In this document: piece after piece, positions 37,539 to 48,446 of the stretch
How positions within the stretch are numbered: position 1 is the first letter of the stretch
Layout: each line of letters begins with the position of its first letter
DNA from: Endozoicomonas montiporae CL-33
Lineage (GTDB): Bacteria; Pseudomonadota; Gammaproteobacteria; Pseudomonadales; Endozoicomonadaceae
Length of the DNA stretch: 64,000 nucleotides
Assembly (NCBI RefSeq): GCF_001583435.1
Contig: NZ_CP013251.1
Coordinates: forward strand, 1,684,117-1,748,116
Direction: 5' to 3'
Translations under genes and position numbers: made by a program
Notes under the pieces: model-generated
Databases searched by the model: none
What the model was told of the DNA's origin: nothing
Seen by the model: the letters and a program-made list of their open reading frames with translations, nothing else

Positions 37539-40500
37539 ATGATGAAGTATCTAAAAAATCGTACGACGATATTTTTGTGCGGACTGCTTGTTTCTTCACT
37601 GTTTTCCTCTGCACAAGCAGCACCGACATCACAGCTTTATTCCGCGGTTCCCCCGTTGTTAAGCAAAAGTGCCGAGCCTCTGGTGATGCTGGTGATGTCG
37701 GTTGATCATGAATTGTTCAAGAAGGCTTATCCGGATTACTCCGATCTGGATGGCGATGGACAACTGGATACTACCTATAACGACCGGTTTGATTACCTCG
37801 GGTATTTTGAAAGTAACTGGTGCTATCGCTATAACTCATCATCAGGGCGCTTTGAGCCGGAGATTCTGGCAACGGGTGACAACCAGCATTACTGTGAAAG
37901 TTCAGCTTTACACTGGAGCGGTAATTTCCTGAACTGGGCGACCATGTCACGGATTGATATTCTTCGTCGTGTACTCTTTGGTGGTAAACGCTCTACCGAC
38001 ACCAGCAGCTCAACGGTTTTGGAGCGAGCCTATCTGCCCCGGGATATTCATTCGTTTGTTAAGGTCTATAGTGGCTCGAATATCGATAAGCTGACGCCTT
38101 ATTCCAGTAGTGTCAGTTTGTGTAATCTGGCAACGTCGGAAAACGGTGAGCCTAAAGTCAGAATTGCCAACGGTACATGGAATCGCTGGGCATCGACAGA
38201 AGTCAAGCAGTGCCAGTGGGGGGCATCGAACAGTCCGTCAACCCCCTATAAACTGGCTGAGCTGACGGTCAGGGTGAATGCCTGTGTGAATGGTAAGGAC
38301 GCGGGATCAGGGCGTTGCAGGGAGTACAGTTCAAATCGCTACAAGCCAACAGGTTTATTACAGCGTTATGGAGAAGACGGCAGTATTCGTTTCGGGCTGA
38401 TCAGTGGCAGTTACGACAAGAATATTTCAGGCGGTCTTCTGCGACGTAATATTTCTAAAATGGGTGGGAACGCAAACACCAATGATAACGAAATAAATGT
38501 AACGGATGGCACATTTAATACATCTGTTCAAGGCATCATCCATCATATCAATACCTTTCGTATTGCCAAATACAGTTACAGCCAGAATAAATACACTGAT
38601 TGCAGTACCTACGGAATTGGTGTCAGTACCTTCAAGTCAGGTCGTTCAACCTATTCTAACCGGCATTGCAGCAACTGGGGGAACCCGATTGCTGAAATGT
38701 ACCTTGAGGCTTTAAGGTACTTTGCAGGGCGTTCAGCACCGACTTCAGCATTTAATACCAACTCAGATACTGCCTTTGTCAGTAACCTGGCTACTGAAAG
38801 CTGGTTAAATCCTATATCGGCTGCCAATGCCTGTGCCAACTGTTCCATCATTCTATTGTCTACCGGTCTGAATTCTTTTGATGCTGATGAGTTGGCCAGC
38901 AGTGCAGACTTGCCCGGGTTATCGGGCACTGCTTCTGTGAATACGAAAACGGATGAAGTGGGTAGTTATGAGTATGGCGGAAACTTTGCCGGAGAATACC
39001 TGGTGGGAGGTGCCGGTAATACACGGCAGTGTACAGCAAAATATCTGAACCGCCTGTCTGAAGCGAGAGGGCTATGTCCTGAATTACCACAACTGGAAGG
39101 CAGTTATCACGTTTCCGGTCTCGCATTCTACGGCAACCAGACAGACTTGAGAGATGATCTTGAGGGTGTGCAGAGTGTTAAAACCTATGCGATTCAGCTC
39201 GCAGAAAGCATGCCCGGGTTTACTCTGAATGCCGGTGGTAATCCGGTCACGTTTCAGCCGGTTTGCCATACCAGTTCAAACTTCGGCTCGGGTACAAATT
39301 TCTCAGGCAGTGGTAGCGATTGCACGCTGACTGATGTTGTTGTTGAAAACACGGTTCTGGATAACGAGGGGCATCCTGTTGAAGGCAGTTTGCTGTTTAC
39401 CTGGGAAGACTCGCTATGGGGTAACGACTTTGACTATGATGCGTCATCACGAATCAAGTACTGTGTTGGTAACCAGTGTAACCTGACTTTGGATTCAACT
39501 CTGAAAACCACAGGTTTTCTCGCCAATGAGCTGCGCATAGCGGTTCAGGTTGATGGCGTATATGCGGGTTTGAACCTGCGATTCAGCTACACCGTGACAG
39601 GCACTTATGAAGACGGGCTCCAGGACGATTATGTTTACAAGGGTTCGTCAAACTTTAAAACCCATAGTTATGTTGCCAATAACAGCGCTGCGGGCGTTTT
39701 GCCAAAACCTTTGTACCTTGCTGCCAAATACGGTGGATTCCTTGATATGGATGGCGACGGCACTCCGGCAAACAGTTCCGGTGATAGCCGTGAGTGGGAT
39801 ACCCGCAATAATACGACCGGTTCGATAGGGGCGGACGGGCTGCCAGATAACTATTTCTTTGCCCGCAACCCGGCTCTGCTGGAAGCCCAGTTGGGACAGG
39901 TGTTGCAGGATATTGCCAGTCGCGTGTCTTCTGCCACCAATACGGCACTTTTATCAAACAGCAATAACGGTACCGGCGTATTGTATCAGGCACTGTTTCA
40001 ACCAACACTGGAATACAATGGTCGTACAATTACCTGGGGAGGGCTGCTGCACAGCCTGTTTGTAGACAGCAAGGGGTTGTTACGGGAAGACAGTAACGGT
40101 AACGATCAGCTTGATGATTATGCAACGGACTTTATTGTCGAGCTCAAGTTTGACCCTAATGCGAACCAGACTCTGTTGCAGAGGTATTCTACCGAAGATG
40201 AAGGAAAGACCCAGACTGTTTCAGGCACGCTGCAGCCGTTGTCTTCATTGAAAACGATTTGGGATGCCAGAGACCAGCTTGCCAGTATTCAGGACGTTGT
40301 GACCCAGCGGAATTACGAGTCCACTGCGGATAACGGGCGCTATATCCTGACCTGGCTGGATGAGAACAATGATGGTGTGGTGGATAGTGGCGAAACGTTG
40401 CCATTTTCAGCAAGCAGTTTTACTGGCAAGGAAGGTTATCTGGGCGTGCCTGCTTCGGAAGTAACGACCATCGTCAACTATGTCAGGGGTCAGGAGATGG

Positions 40501-42299
40501 ATGGCACCCGGTCACGAACCATTGATTACAATGGCGATGGAATAAACGAAGTCTGGCGTCTGGGAGATATTGTTCACTCAACGCCTCAGCTGGTGGCTGC
40601 CCCCGGATCGCGTTTTGATGCGCTGTACAGTGATAAAACCTATGAAACGTTCCGGTCCCATTATCTGAAGCGTCGTCACGTGCTTTATACCGGTGCCAAT
40701 GATGGCATGCTGCACGCGTTTAACGGCGGCTTTTGGGATGAAAACCACTACGCCTACAAGACTACAGCCGATAACAGTGAAGCCCGACATCCATTAGGCT
40801 CCGAATTGTGGGCGTACACACCGATGAACCTGTTGCCACACCTGAGGTGGTTACAGGAATTGAGTTATCCTCATGTTTATTACATGGATGGTGAACCGTT
40901 AATATTTGATGCCAATATTTTTGATGCAGACGACAGTAACTATCCCGGTGGCTGGGGAACTCTGCTGGTGGTTGGAATGCGCCTGGGAGGCGGCAACATT
41001 GACACTGAAATCGATGGCAACAGTCGTACTATGCGTTCCGCTTATGTGGTACTCGATGTTACCAACCCGGAGGAGCCACCCAGATTGCTGGCGGAAATCT
41101 CACACCCAAAACTCGGGCTGACTACGTCTAAACCAGTATTAGTGAAACGTCGTATTCCTGCCACTGACAGTAATGGTGAGGCTGACTGGGACAAAGAAGT
41201 ACTGACCAATGAATGGCATCTTGTGTTTGCTTCCGGTCCTTACGGCGAAGGAGAAACAGGCATAAGAGCGGCTCTGGATTCTGGAAAGAGTGACCAGAAC
41301 CTTCGGGTCTTCGCTTATGACCTGAAGCACAGAGCGTTTGTTTCTGGTCTAAACCCCATGGTTTCGAACTTTCCGTCGAGCTATGCCGGAGACATGACCG
41401 CGGTGGACTGGAACAATGACTATCAGGACGATGTGATTTACTTTGGCAGTGTGGAAACCAGTTCATTGGAACCCGGTGGCAGGTTGTTAAGGTTGCAGTT
41501 GTCTGAACAGATTGCTCAGTCTCAATTGTCCGTTCTGGCCAATAATGGGCAGCCAGTGACCGCAGCACCCTTGACGGTAAAAGATGATAATGATTACTGG
41601 GTGTATGCCGGAACCGGACGGCTATTGACGCACAGTGATAACAGCCTGTCTGCCCAGCAATATTATTATGGTCTCAAAGAGCCACTAAACAGCTCTCGGG
41701 CTCTGAGTTACAGTACTGTGGGTTTAAGTGGTCTGATCGACACAACGGATGTCGAAATTTTGTCAAACGGGAAGGTGGTTGAAAAGACAAGCACGGGCTA
41801 CCGTGTGTTTAAGGTGGATGATACAGTCGTCAACAATTTTGACGGGCTCAGGTCGGTTATGCAGTCCAGCTCTGGCTGGAGTATACGACTTAAGCACGAC
41901 GGTCAGAACCCTTCCGGTAGAAATGTGTCTACAACCAGTCGTTTATTCTCCATGCTGTTTTTTACTGAATACCAGCCATCGTTGAACAGTTGTCGTGCGG
42001 ATGGGCGTAGTTACCTGAGGGGTGTTCATTATCAGACCGGTACGGCTACACCGGCTGACGTTATTGATTATGCCGAATACAGCGAAGCAGAGGATATTTA
42101 TGTGTCATTGAATTCATTGCTTTTGGGGATTGGCTATGCGTCAGCGCCGGTGATTCATCAGGGGCAGGAAGGGCGTAGGTCGGCAGTGACCCAGGGAGCA
42201 GGTGGCAGTATTGACCGGCGGGTTCTGAATTACGGTTTCTCATCGTCTGGCCGGATGTCCTGGCGGCAGATTTTCGATATCCCCTGGTTAAGCCGGTAA
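37539..42299 (+). CDS. pilY1: PilY1/PilC tip adhesin (operon 1)
   Basis: This 1586-residue secreted protein has a signal peptide (FLCGLLVSSLFSSAQA|AP). An N-terminal part (about 40-600) contains CNC-rich loops (NACANCSIILLSTG). The C-terminal PilY1 beta-propeller (about 780-1450) includes RHVLYTGANDGMLHAFNGGFW. Several EF-hand-like Ca loops are visible: DYSDLDGDGQLD near residue 65, DMDGDGTPAN near 740 and DENNDGVVDSGE near 945. PilY1 sits at the pilus tip, stabilises the minor pilin complex and mediates adhesion and mechanosensing. GAAGGAG lies upstream of the ATGATG start. It is the last gene of operon 1 and meets a second pilY1 tail to tail, 39 bp away. Confidence 0.93.
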   Translation: MMKYLKNRTTIFLCGLLVSSLFSSAQAAPTSQLYSAVPPLLSKSAEPLVMLVMSVDHELFKKAYPDYSDLDGDGQLDTTYNDRFDYLGYFESNWCYRYNSSSGRFEPEILATGDNQHYCESSALHWSGNFLNWATMSRIDILRRVLFGGKRSTDTSSSTVLERAYLPRDIHSFVKVYSGSNIDKLTPYSSSVSLCNLATSENGEPKVRIANGTWNRWASTEVKQCQWGASNSPSTPYKLAELTVRVNACVNGKDAGSGRCREYSSNRYKPTGLLQRYGEDGSIRFGLISGSYDKNISGGLLRRNISKMGGNANTNDNEINVTDGTFNTSVQGIIHHINTFRIAKYSYSQNKYTDCSTYGIGVSTFKSGRSTYSNRHCSNWGNPIAEMYLEALRYFAGRSAPTSAFNTNSDTAFVSNLATESWLNPISAANACANCSIILLSTGLNSFDADELASSADLPGLSGTASVNTKTDEVGSYEYGGNFAGEYLVGGAGNTRQCTAKYLNRLSEARGLCPELPQLEGSYHVSGLAFYGNQTDLRDDLEGVQSVKTYAIQLAESMPGFTLNAGGNPVTFQPVCHTSSNFGSGTNFSGSGSDCTLTDVVVENTVLDNEGHPVEGSLLFTWEDSLWGNDFDYDASSRIKYCVGNQCNLTLDSTLKTTGFLANELRIAVQVDGVYAGLNLRFSYTVTGTYEDGLQDDYVYKGSSNFKTHSYVANNSAAGVLPKPLYLAAKYGGFLDMDGDGTPANSSGDSREWDTRNNTTGSIGADGLPDNYFFARNPALLEAQLGQVLQDIASRVSSATNTALLSNSNNGTGVLYQALFQPTLEYNGRTITWGGLLHSLFVDSKGLLREDSNGNDQLDDYATDFIVELKFDPNANQTLLQRYSTEDEGKTQTVSGTLQPLSSLKTIWDARDQLASIQDVVTQRNYESTADNGRYILTWLDENNDGVVDSGETLPFSASSFTGKEGYLGVPASEVTTIVNYVRGQEMDGTRSRTIDYNGDGINEVWRLGDIVHSTPQLVAAPGSRFDALYSDKTYETFRSHYLKRRHVLYTGANDGMLHAFNGGFWDENHYAYKTTADNSEARHPLGSELWAYTPMNLLPHLRWLQELSYPHVYYMDGEPLIFDANIFDADDSNYPGGWGTLLVVGMRLGGGNIDTEIDGNSRTMRSAYVVLDVTNPEEPPRLLAEISHPKLGLTTSKPVLVKRRIPATDSNGEADWDKEVLTNEWHLVFASGPYGEGETGIRAALDSGKSDQNLRVFAYDLKHRAFVSGLNPMVSNFPSSYAGDMTAVDWNNDYQDDVIYFGSVETSSLEPGGRLLRLQLSEQIAQSQLSVLANNGQPVTAAPLTVKDDNDYWVYAGTGRLLTHSDNSLSAQQYYYGLKEPLNSSRALSYSTVGLSGLIDTTDVEILSNGKVVEKTSTGYRVFKVDDTVVNNFDGLRSVMQSSSGWSIRLKHDGQNPSGRNVSTTSRLFSMLFFTEYQPSLNSCRADGRSYLRGVHYQTGTATPADVIDYAEYSEAEDIYVSLNSLLLGIGYASAPVIHQGQEGRRSAVTQGAGGSIDRRVLNYGFSSSGRMSWRQIFDIPWLSR

Positions 42300-42338
42300 A
42301 CAGTTAACCTGAAGCTTGCAGCCAACTTCCAAGACTTC

Positions 42339-45300
42339 TCATGGGTTCAAGGGAATATTCAGTATCTTGCGCCAGGACTGACGACCAGAATCTCCCAAAG
42401 GCAAGCCAAGGTCTGTGGATATGATATTACCTGCACCACCTTGAGTGATAATCTTGATGCCGCCTTCCGGACTCGTCACTATTCTGGGGTTTGTAAACTG
42501 ACCCGCACCTAATGAGAGTTTTTTCGTTGAAATATCAGTTTGTGAGAAACCTGCCTGCGTAAATACCCGCCTGTTACTTGCAGGGAATGCTGTACCTGTC
42601 TGAAAGTGAACACCATTCAAAAGACTGCTATCCAGTAAACTGCACTGGTTTGGTGGGGGGGTGTATTCCACAAAAAATATCTGTCCCTGTGTGCTGGCAC
42701 TCTGGTTAACGCTTTTATTGTTGGGTAAGGCACCATTGTCACCAAGGCGGTTAATCCAGCCCGAACCATTGCTGACTGCACTAGCCAGAGCATCAAAATT
42801 ACCTACCGTCAACCCTGGCCTGACCGTAAAGTTTCTGGAGAGATTGCCGTTTGCCAGTACTTCTATGTCTGTAGTGTCTGTCAAATCGGCAAAAGTTGCC
42901 GTGGTGCCTGAGAAAGAGGAACCTGATTTTGGCTCCTTGACACCGAAGTAATACTCCTGCTGTGTACTAATCCGGTCACTAAGTACCAGATCCCTTCCTG
43001 TTCCGGAGTATACCCAGCGTTGGTTATCAGTGCTGCGAAAAGCGAGGGGAGCTGCTGAAATTGGGCGTTGAGGGTTGGTCAAGGTGCCCAACGTCCACCC
43101 TGAAGGGGAAGAGCCACTTAAATCAAGCCTGAGCAATTCCCCGGACAGGTTGCCTGAAGTTCTGACTGAACCAAAGTAAATGGTGTCGTCACGACCGTCC
43201 CGTTCCCAGTCAGTCACAGCCATCTTTCCAGCGTAAGCATTTGGAATATTGGTTACCATGGGGTCAAATGGCGCAACAAAATGTTTATTCTTAAGGTCGT
43301 AAACGTAAAGATGCAAGTTCTGGTCACTTGTGCCATCATTCAGTGCCCGCCTTGTACCAACAGTTCCTGATCCAATAGGACCTGAGCCAAACACAAGATA
43401 CCAGTCGTTTTGTGCAGGGGTTTCATAACTTCCGCTATTATCGGGTAGTCGCTGTTTAACAAGTACTGGTGCTGTAAGGGTAAAACCGAGATTTGGGGCG
43501 GTGACCTCTGCCATCAGGACTGGTGGCTTTTCGGGGTTGGTAATATCCATCACAATGTAAGACGAGCGCATAGTTCGGTTAGAACTATTCACAGTTACAT
43601 CGATAGGGCCTCCCCCCATTCCCATCGCGGCCACCATAACCGTACCCCAGCCCTTGGGGTGATCAGGGTCATCTGGGAAGATATTCGCATCGAAAACCAA
43701 CAGTTCACCATCCATATAGGGTACATGGGGGTAGTTAACTTCTGTTAACCATTGTAAATGGGGTAATAAAGCCATTGGGATATAAGCCCATAGCTCACTG
43801 CCAAGCGGGTGAGCGGTGGCACCACTATGGGAAAGGTCAAAACGTTGTGCTGATTCATTCCAGAACCCTCCATTAAAAGCGTGGATCATACCGTCATTAG
43901 CACCTACATAGACGACCTCTCGCCTGTTGTTGTAGTACTGTCTGAACTGATCAAAGGTTGTGTCCTGAGTATCATAGGGGGCTCCAAAAGTGTAACTTCC
44001 TTTCGGGGTAGCAACTTTTACAGGGCTTGAGTTAATGATGTCACCCAGTCGCCAGACTTCAGTGATTCCACTATTATCAAAATCGACCGAACGGGAGCGG
44101 TAGCCAGCCTGTTCTTCTCCCCGTATGAAATTAACCAGGCTGGTTTCTCCCCCTGTTGGGTTGGCAAGATAGCTGGCGTTGCTTCCTGAAAACGTACCGC
44201 TGACAAAAGGTTGCAATTCTCCTGAGTCAACGATTGCATCATTGTTGGTATCCAGCCAGGTAAGAATATGGCGACCCGTATTTGAAAGGTTTGAATAATT
44301 TCGCTGAGTGACCGGGTTGGTGACACTGGCTAACTGATCACGGGCATTCCATAGTGTATCCAGACCTTCTATTGTAAAGGAGCTACCCAAAGTTGTCAGT
44401 GTCTCCCCATCATCCACACTGTCCCAACGTTGAGCCGTTGTAGTGCCCGATGCAGCGTTGAAATTAAGGGTAATAATCCGGTCGGTACTGTAGTCATCAA
44501 GAGTCCGGTTGCCGTTTGAGTCTTCTCTCAGGTGTCCCTTTGAATCAATAAACAGGCTGTAAAGCCATCCTACCCAGGAAACAGTCAGGTTGTTGATGGT
44601 TTCCTCGGGGCGATAAAGAACCTGCACCAACGATCTGCTTCCGTCTGGCTCTGTTGTGACAGAGGGGGCTGACGATGAAGAGGTGCGATTGGCGAGATTT
44701 TCCAGCAGCTCGTTCAATTGCTCGTTGAGTCTACCGGGGTCATCGGAAAAAAAATAGTTATCAGGGATGCCATCAGATGGAGGTGCACCGGTGACATTGT
44801 TAAGCGTGTCCCATTCACGACTGTCGTCGTCTGGTATGCCGTCGCCATTACCATCAAAGTTTGGAGTGCCATCTGCATCCAGATCGGTAAAACTGCCGTA
44901 TTTAGCCGTCAGGACCAGTGGGGAGGGCAGGGATTCCGAAAAGTTGGCAGAGGGCGTAAAATTTTTTGTTACCGTCTGGGGCGTAGCCCATGTACAGTCA
45001 TTCAAACCGCTGCAATTATCTAGGTTGCCATCAAGAAAAGTTCCCTGCCATATGATAATGGCGGATTCGCTGTCGCCATCATCATAATTGTTATGAGTAC
45101 CTTGATAGGACGAGTTGTAATCGGCATCCAGTACCTGTCCGTTATGACCATTCACTCCGGTTATCGAATAACCGACACGTATAGAATAGGCGGCTCTTTG
45201 CTCTGGGTCGCTGATAGAGACTTCAATGTTGTTAGTGGTGACGTTAACCGTGTAAACTGCTGCAAAGTCAGCATCACCATCCCCTCCCCATGGAAAGTCC

Positions 45301-47150
45301 TGCCAGAGTATCCGGAAGCTAATGGAAGCAAGTGCACCGTTAGCATCCGTTGAAAAGTCACGGATCTGCAACTTGAGGAAGCTGCATGGAAAAAACTCAC
45401 TTTCATAGTTATTACCTGTTCCCGGTGTTGCCTGACACACAGGAGTGAGGCTCACGGTTCGGGTTGTCCCCCCGCCAACTGGCACTGCAAATCTGAGATC
45501 CGGTATGCTTTTGGCCAGTTCGACGACATAGGTACTGACATTTTGGGTTCCTGACAGACCTGATCGCAGGTCGTTGGTAAAAGCGAAATGGCTGAGACCG
45601 GAGACATAGTAACTTCCTTCCATCATGGGGACTTCCGGACAAATGCCCCTGGCCTGACTGAGGCGACTGATGGTTCGGGGCAGACATTGCCTGACACCAC
45701 TGACCCCGGCAACCTCACCAACAACATAATCACCCGGAAAGTTTAATTCGGGCTCCAGCGTGCCTATTTGATCGGTCAAGGAACTGAGCTGGGTTAATCC
45801 TCCGGTGAGGATATCCCCAAGGTCTCCAAAATCATCGTGGTCATAAGAATTTTGCCCAGTCGAGAGCAGGATGATCGAACAGTTGGAGCAGGCGTTTCTC
45901 ACGTTAAGGGGGTCTTGCCAGGCTGGCTTGGACAGCCCAAGGTCTGTACCCGTTGAGAAATCTGAAGAAGGGTTTGACTGACCGCTGAAATACCGAAGAG
46001 CCTCCAGATAAATTTCCGAGATTGGGTTGCCCCAGTCCCGACAGGGTAGTGGTGTCGTACGACAGCTAAAGGACAGACTTTGTAAATCGCCTACCGGGTA
46101 ACAACCTGCTGGTGCTGTCCCGCCGCAGCTCATGAAATCGGTTGAATAGTCGTATTCTGACATTCTAAAGTCGTTAATATTGGCAACGATGCCATCATTG
46201 AGGATGAATTGCCCTGTAGACTGATTGATTTCATCTTGGGCTGAGCCAATGTTTTTCCTGACAATCCCGCCGCTGATATTGGCATCGAAGCTGCCGGTAA
46301 TCAGTCCGAAATGAACATCTTCCTGTCGCCTTTGTATCAGGCCAACGGGTTTTTTGTTGCCGCCATAGTCTACACAGCCAACATAAGTAGAGGCACTGTG
46401 GCAGACCTCTACCCGTGCTTCCAGCGATGCCTGGGCAGTGCCACCGCAACGCAATTTCCCCCTTCCAGCCCACTCATCGACAGTATTGCTCCAACCTGCT
46501 TCATTTACGTAAGGGTTGGTGGCTGTGGCGGTGCGAATTCTTACACGCGGTGTGCCTGAAGCCGATGCTGTGGCATTGCACAAAGCAATGGCTGTGCCTG
46601 TGAAGGGGGTCAGCTCATTGAGTGAAGGCCACCCGGACTGCGGCTCGTAGACTTTGTTAAAAGCATGCCAGTCGTTGGGAATCTCACCCCGTTCCAGTAT
46701 GGTCAGGGTCTGGGTGTCAGTAGAGCGCATGCCACCGTATATCAACTTTCGTACCAGATCGATGCGGCTCATCGTACCCCAGTTCAGAAAATTACCGCTC
46801 CAGGTAGCACCATTGCAGCTGTGTCCGTTAGTGCCTGTTGCTCTGGCTACAGGTCTGAAACGACTAAGACTGTGCGAATAACACCAGTCTGACTCAAAAT
46901 AGCCAGCGTAATTGATGGTGTCCTTGTAGGTGATATCCATTAATCCGTCACCATCAAGATCGCTGTAGTCATCATACACTTTTTTGAACAGCTCATGGTC
47001 AAAAGACAGAGTCAGCATCACTTGTGGTATCCCGCGGGAGCTACCCTGAATCGGGCCAAAAGCGTAATTTGCCGAGGAAGCCAGAAGTCTTTGATGGTCT
47101 GAATAGAGAATGCAGATAAAAAATAAAATCAGTCCCGGTAACTTGTTCAT
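42339..47150 (-). CDS. pilY1: PilY1/PilC tip adhesin (operon 2)
   Basis: This second PilY1 paralogue has 1603 residues from the ATG at 47150, which has AGGGA 8 nt upstream; the longer frame from 47183 has none. The signal peptide is LPGLILFFICILYSDHQRLLASS. The same layout as the + strand copy is seen: DYSDLDGDGLMDITYKD loop, NACSNCSIILLSTGQNSYDHDD, VVYVGANDGMIHAFNGGFW and DTNNDAIVDSGE. The paralogues are clearly homologous along their length but well diverged, so the duplication is old or one copy was acquired. A 128-bp inverted-repeat element lies between it and its upstream operon gene pilE. Confidence 0.93.
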   Translation of the reverse strand: MNKLPGLILFFICILYSDHQRLLASSANYAFGPIQGSSRGIPQVMLTLSFDHELFKKVYDDYSDLDGDGLMDITYKDTINYAGYFESDWCYSHSLSRFRPVARATGTNGHSCNGATWSGNFLNWGTMSRIDLVRKLIYGGMRSTDTQTLTILERGEIPNDWHAFNKVYEPQSGWPSLNELTPFTGTAIALCNATASASGTPRVRIRTATATNPYVNEAGWSNTVDEWAGRGKLRCGGTAQASLEARVEVCHSASTYVGCVDYGGNKKPVGLIQRRQEDVHFGLITGSFDANISGGIVRKNIGSAQDEINQSTGQFILNDGIVANINDFRMSEYDYSTDFMSCGGTAPAGCYPVGDLQSLSFSCRTTPLPCRDWGNPISEIYLEALRYFSGQSNPSSDFSTGTDLGLSKPAWQDPLNVRNACSNCSIILLSTGQNSYDHDDFGDLGDILTGGLTQLSSLTDQIGTLEPELNFPGDYVVGEVAGVSGVRQCLPRTISRLSQARGICPEVPMMEGSYYVSGLSHFAFTNDLRSGLSGTQNVSTYVVELAKSIPDLRFAVPVGGGTTRTVSLTPVCQATPGTGNNYESEFFPCSFLKLQIRDFSTDANGALASISFRILWQDFPWGGDGDADFAAVYTVNVTTNNIEVSISDPEQRAAYSIRVGYSITGVNGHNGQVLDADYNSSYQGTHNNYDDGDSESAIIIWQGTFLDGNLDNCSGLNDCTWATPQTVTKNFTPSANFSESLPSPLVLTAKYGSFTDLDADGTPNFDGNGDGIPDDDSREWDTLNNVTGAPPSDGIPDNYFFSDDPGRLNEQLNELLENLANRTSSSSAPSVTTEPDGSRSLVQVLYRPEETINNLTVSWVGWLYSLFIDSKGHLREDSNGNRTLDDYSTDRIITLNFNAASGTTTAQRWDSVDDGETLTTLGSSFTIEGLDTLWNARDQLASVTNPVTQRNYSNLSNTGRHILTWLDTNNDAIVDSGELQPFVSGTFSGSNASYLANPTGGETSLVNFIRGEEQAGYRSRSVDFDNSGITEVWRLGDIINSSPVKVATPKGSYTFGAPYDTQDTTFDQFRQYYNNRREVVYVGANDGMIHAFNGGFWNESAQRFDLSHSGATAHPLGSELWAYIPMALLPHLQWLTEVNYPHVPYMDGELLVFDANIFPDDPDHPKGWGTVMVAAMGMGGGPIDVTVNSSNRTMRSSYIVMDITNPEKPPVLMAEVTAPNLGFTLTAPVLVKQRLPDNSGSYETPAQNDWYLVFGSGPIGSGTVGTRRALNDGTSDQNLHLYVYDLKNKHFVAPFDPMVTNIPNAYAGKMAVTDWERDGRDDTIYFGSVRTSGNLSGELLRLDLSGSSPSGWTLGTLTNPQRPISAAPLAFRSTDNQRWVYSGTGRDLVLSDRISTQQEYYFGVKEPKSGSSFSGTTATFADLTDTTDIEVLANGNLSRNFTVRPGLTVGNFDALASAVSNGSGWINRLGDNGALPNNKSVNQSASTQGQIFFVEYTPPPNQCSLLDSSLLNGVHFQTGTAFPASNRRVFTQAGFSQTDISTKKLSLGAGQFTNPRIVTSPEGGIKIITQGGAGNIISTDLGLPLGDSGRQSWRKILNIPLNP

Positions 47151-47252
47151 CGGCGTCCCTGTCTGACGATTTTCCAGTGTCATTCAATACGTTATCTTAT
47201 CGACAAGTATTTTGTCTTGTGCAATCTCTGAATGACTACAAAATAGGGTATC

Positions 47253-47380
47253 TATACCCATCGCCTTTCAAGATGCTACGTTGTTGTCAGCGTTCGCTCA
47301 CCCCGATCACCTACTACTCGTAGGCTCACGGGGCTTCGCTCACTTGCCGCCTAGTAGCATCTTGAAATCCAATGGGTATA
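47253..47380. repeat. MITE-like inverted-repeat element inside the pilE-pilY1 gap
   Basis: A 128-bp element with ends TATACCCATCGCC... and ...CCAATGGGTATA. The arms stay complementary inward through TTTCAAGATGCTAC / GTAGCATCTTGAAA. The centre has another inverted repeat around CTACTACTCGTAG, so RNA from either strand would form a long hairpin. It lies between pilE and pilY1 of operon 2 and could attenuate pilY1. Confidence 0.75.
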
Positions 47381-47415
47381 AGGTTGTTCAATGACGGAAT
47401 AGAAAAAACAGAACA

Positions 47416-47847
47416 TTACCAGCAATCAGTCGTGGCATTGCCACTGGCGTCAAAGCTTGCTCTTTCTCCGAGATGGTTCAAAGTGAGTGCCTGACAGTTA
47501 GTATCCATTGTCTGGGCACTACCTGATGCAGGGACTGCCCTCAGGGTGAATTGTTGTGGGGCTGCAGGTGGGGGGCTTCCCTCAGGGGTTGAGACTGAAA
47601 TCGTATAAAATCCATTGATCGATGCAGTGCCACCAAGGTCATTGGTATCCATGGAGTAAGCGTAACTGTATGCATAAATACGCTCTTGGGCTGCTGCCGC
47701 AGAGGCCAGGGCAGTATGAGCGTCGCTACGACGACCCTCAATAACATATTGTTGGTAGGAAGGTGTCGCTACGGCAAGAAGAATGCCAATGATAGCCACC
47801 ACAATCATAAGCTCGATAAGGGTAAAACCCTGTAAATTTTTTATCAT
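47416..47847 (-). CDS. pilE: Type IV pilin PilE (operon 2)
   Basis: This 143-residue pilin has leader MIKNLQG and mature start [40 protein letters not shown], the hallmark of PilE/PilA proteins. C-terminal cysteines lie in DTNCQA and TTDCW. The ATG at 47847 is chosen over an upstream in-frame start at 47874 because CAGGAAC lies 6-8 nt before it and the leader becomes canonical. It lies between pilX and pilY1, whereas Pseudomonas has it after pilY1. Confidence 0.9.
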   Translation of the reverse strand: MIKNLQGFTLIELMIVVAIIGILLAVATPSYQQYVIEGRRSDAHTALASAAAAQERIYAYSYAYSMDTNDLGGTASINGFYTISVSTPEGSPPPAAPQQFTLRAVPASGSAQTMDTNCQALTLNHLGERASFDASGNATTDCW

Positions 47848-47889
47848 TGGCAGTTCCTGTTGCTTATCTATCATTCTGCAGCTTTATTC

Positions 47890-48444
47890 TTACCGCTTAA
47901 AAGTACTTTGCAGCATCACATGGGTACTTGTGTTATCGACACGGGATAGAGCAGTTATTCGATAATATTTTGACCAGTCAGCAGGATTGGTCAGGTCAGG
48001 CTCCAAACCGGCGAGTATCCGTGGTGTGTAACAGATGAACTCAATGATATAGCGGGAGCTGGTTCCGCTTGGTGTACTTGATGCGTTAATCGTTCGGGTT
48101 GCACTTTTCCAAAGGTTGCTGTCCTGCCAGACTTTGGTATTACCACTGCGGCAACCAATAATGCTGTTGGCTCTCGTACCATTGAAACACAGCCCGTTGG
48201 AACAGGAACTGTCAAATTGGCTGATGTCATAGCAAGCACTTTGGTTGACGAGACAACGCTCAGCTTCAAGTAAAGCGGCTTCCGCTGCGACTTGTGCAAT
48301 TTGATTATTGCGGTAACTGGCAGAAACCTTTTGTAACAAACTTGAGGATTGTATGGTAATTAAACCAGCAAATGCCATCAGACCCACAAACGTGATGGAG
48401 TAAAGCAGGGCAGAGCCGCATTGTCTGCTTGGCTTGTTATGCAT
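47890..48444 (-). CDS. pilX: Minor pilin PilX (operon 2)
   Basis: This 184-residue PilX-like protein has N-terminus QCGSALLYSITFVGLMAFAGLITIQSSSLLQKVSASYRNNQIAQVAAEAALLEAERC. The C-terminus DWSKYYRITALSRVDN...VMLQSTFKR matches the end of the + strand PilX. The helix lacks the E5 that most pilins have, as in other PilX proteins. It is followed after 42 bp by pilE. Confidence 0.86.
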   Translation of the reverse strand: MHNKPSRQCGSALLYSITFVGLMAFAGLITIQSSSLLQKVSASYRNNQIAQVAAEAALLEAERCLVNQSACYDISQFDSSCSNGLCFNGTRANSIIGCRSGNTKVWQDSNLWKSATRTINASSTPSGTSSRYIIEFICYTPRILAGLEPDLTNPADWSKYYRITALSRVDNTSTHVMLQSTFKR

Positions 48445-48446
48445 AG

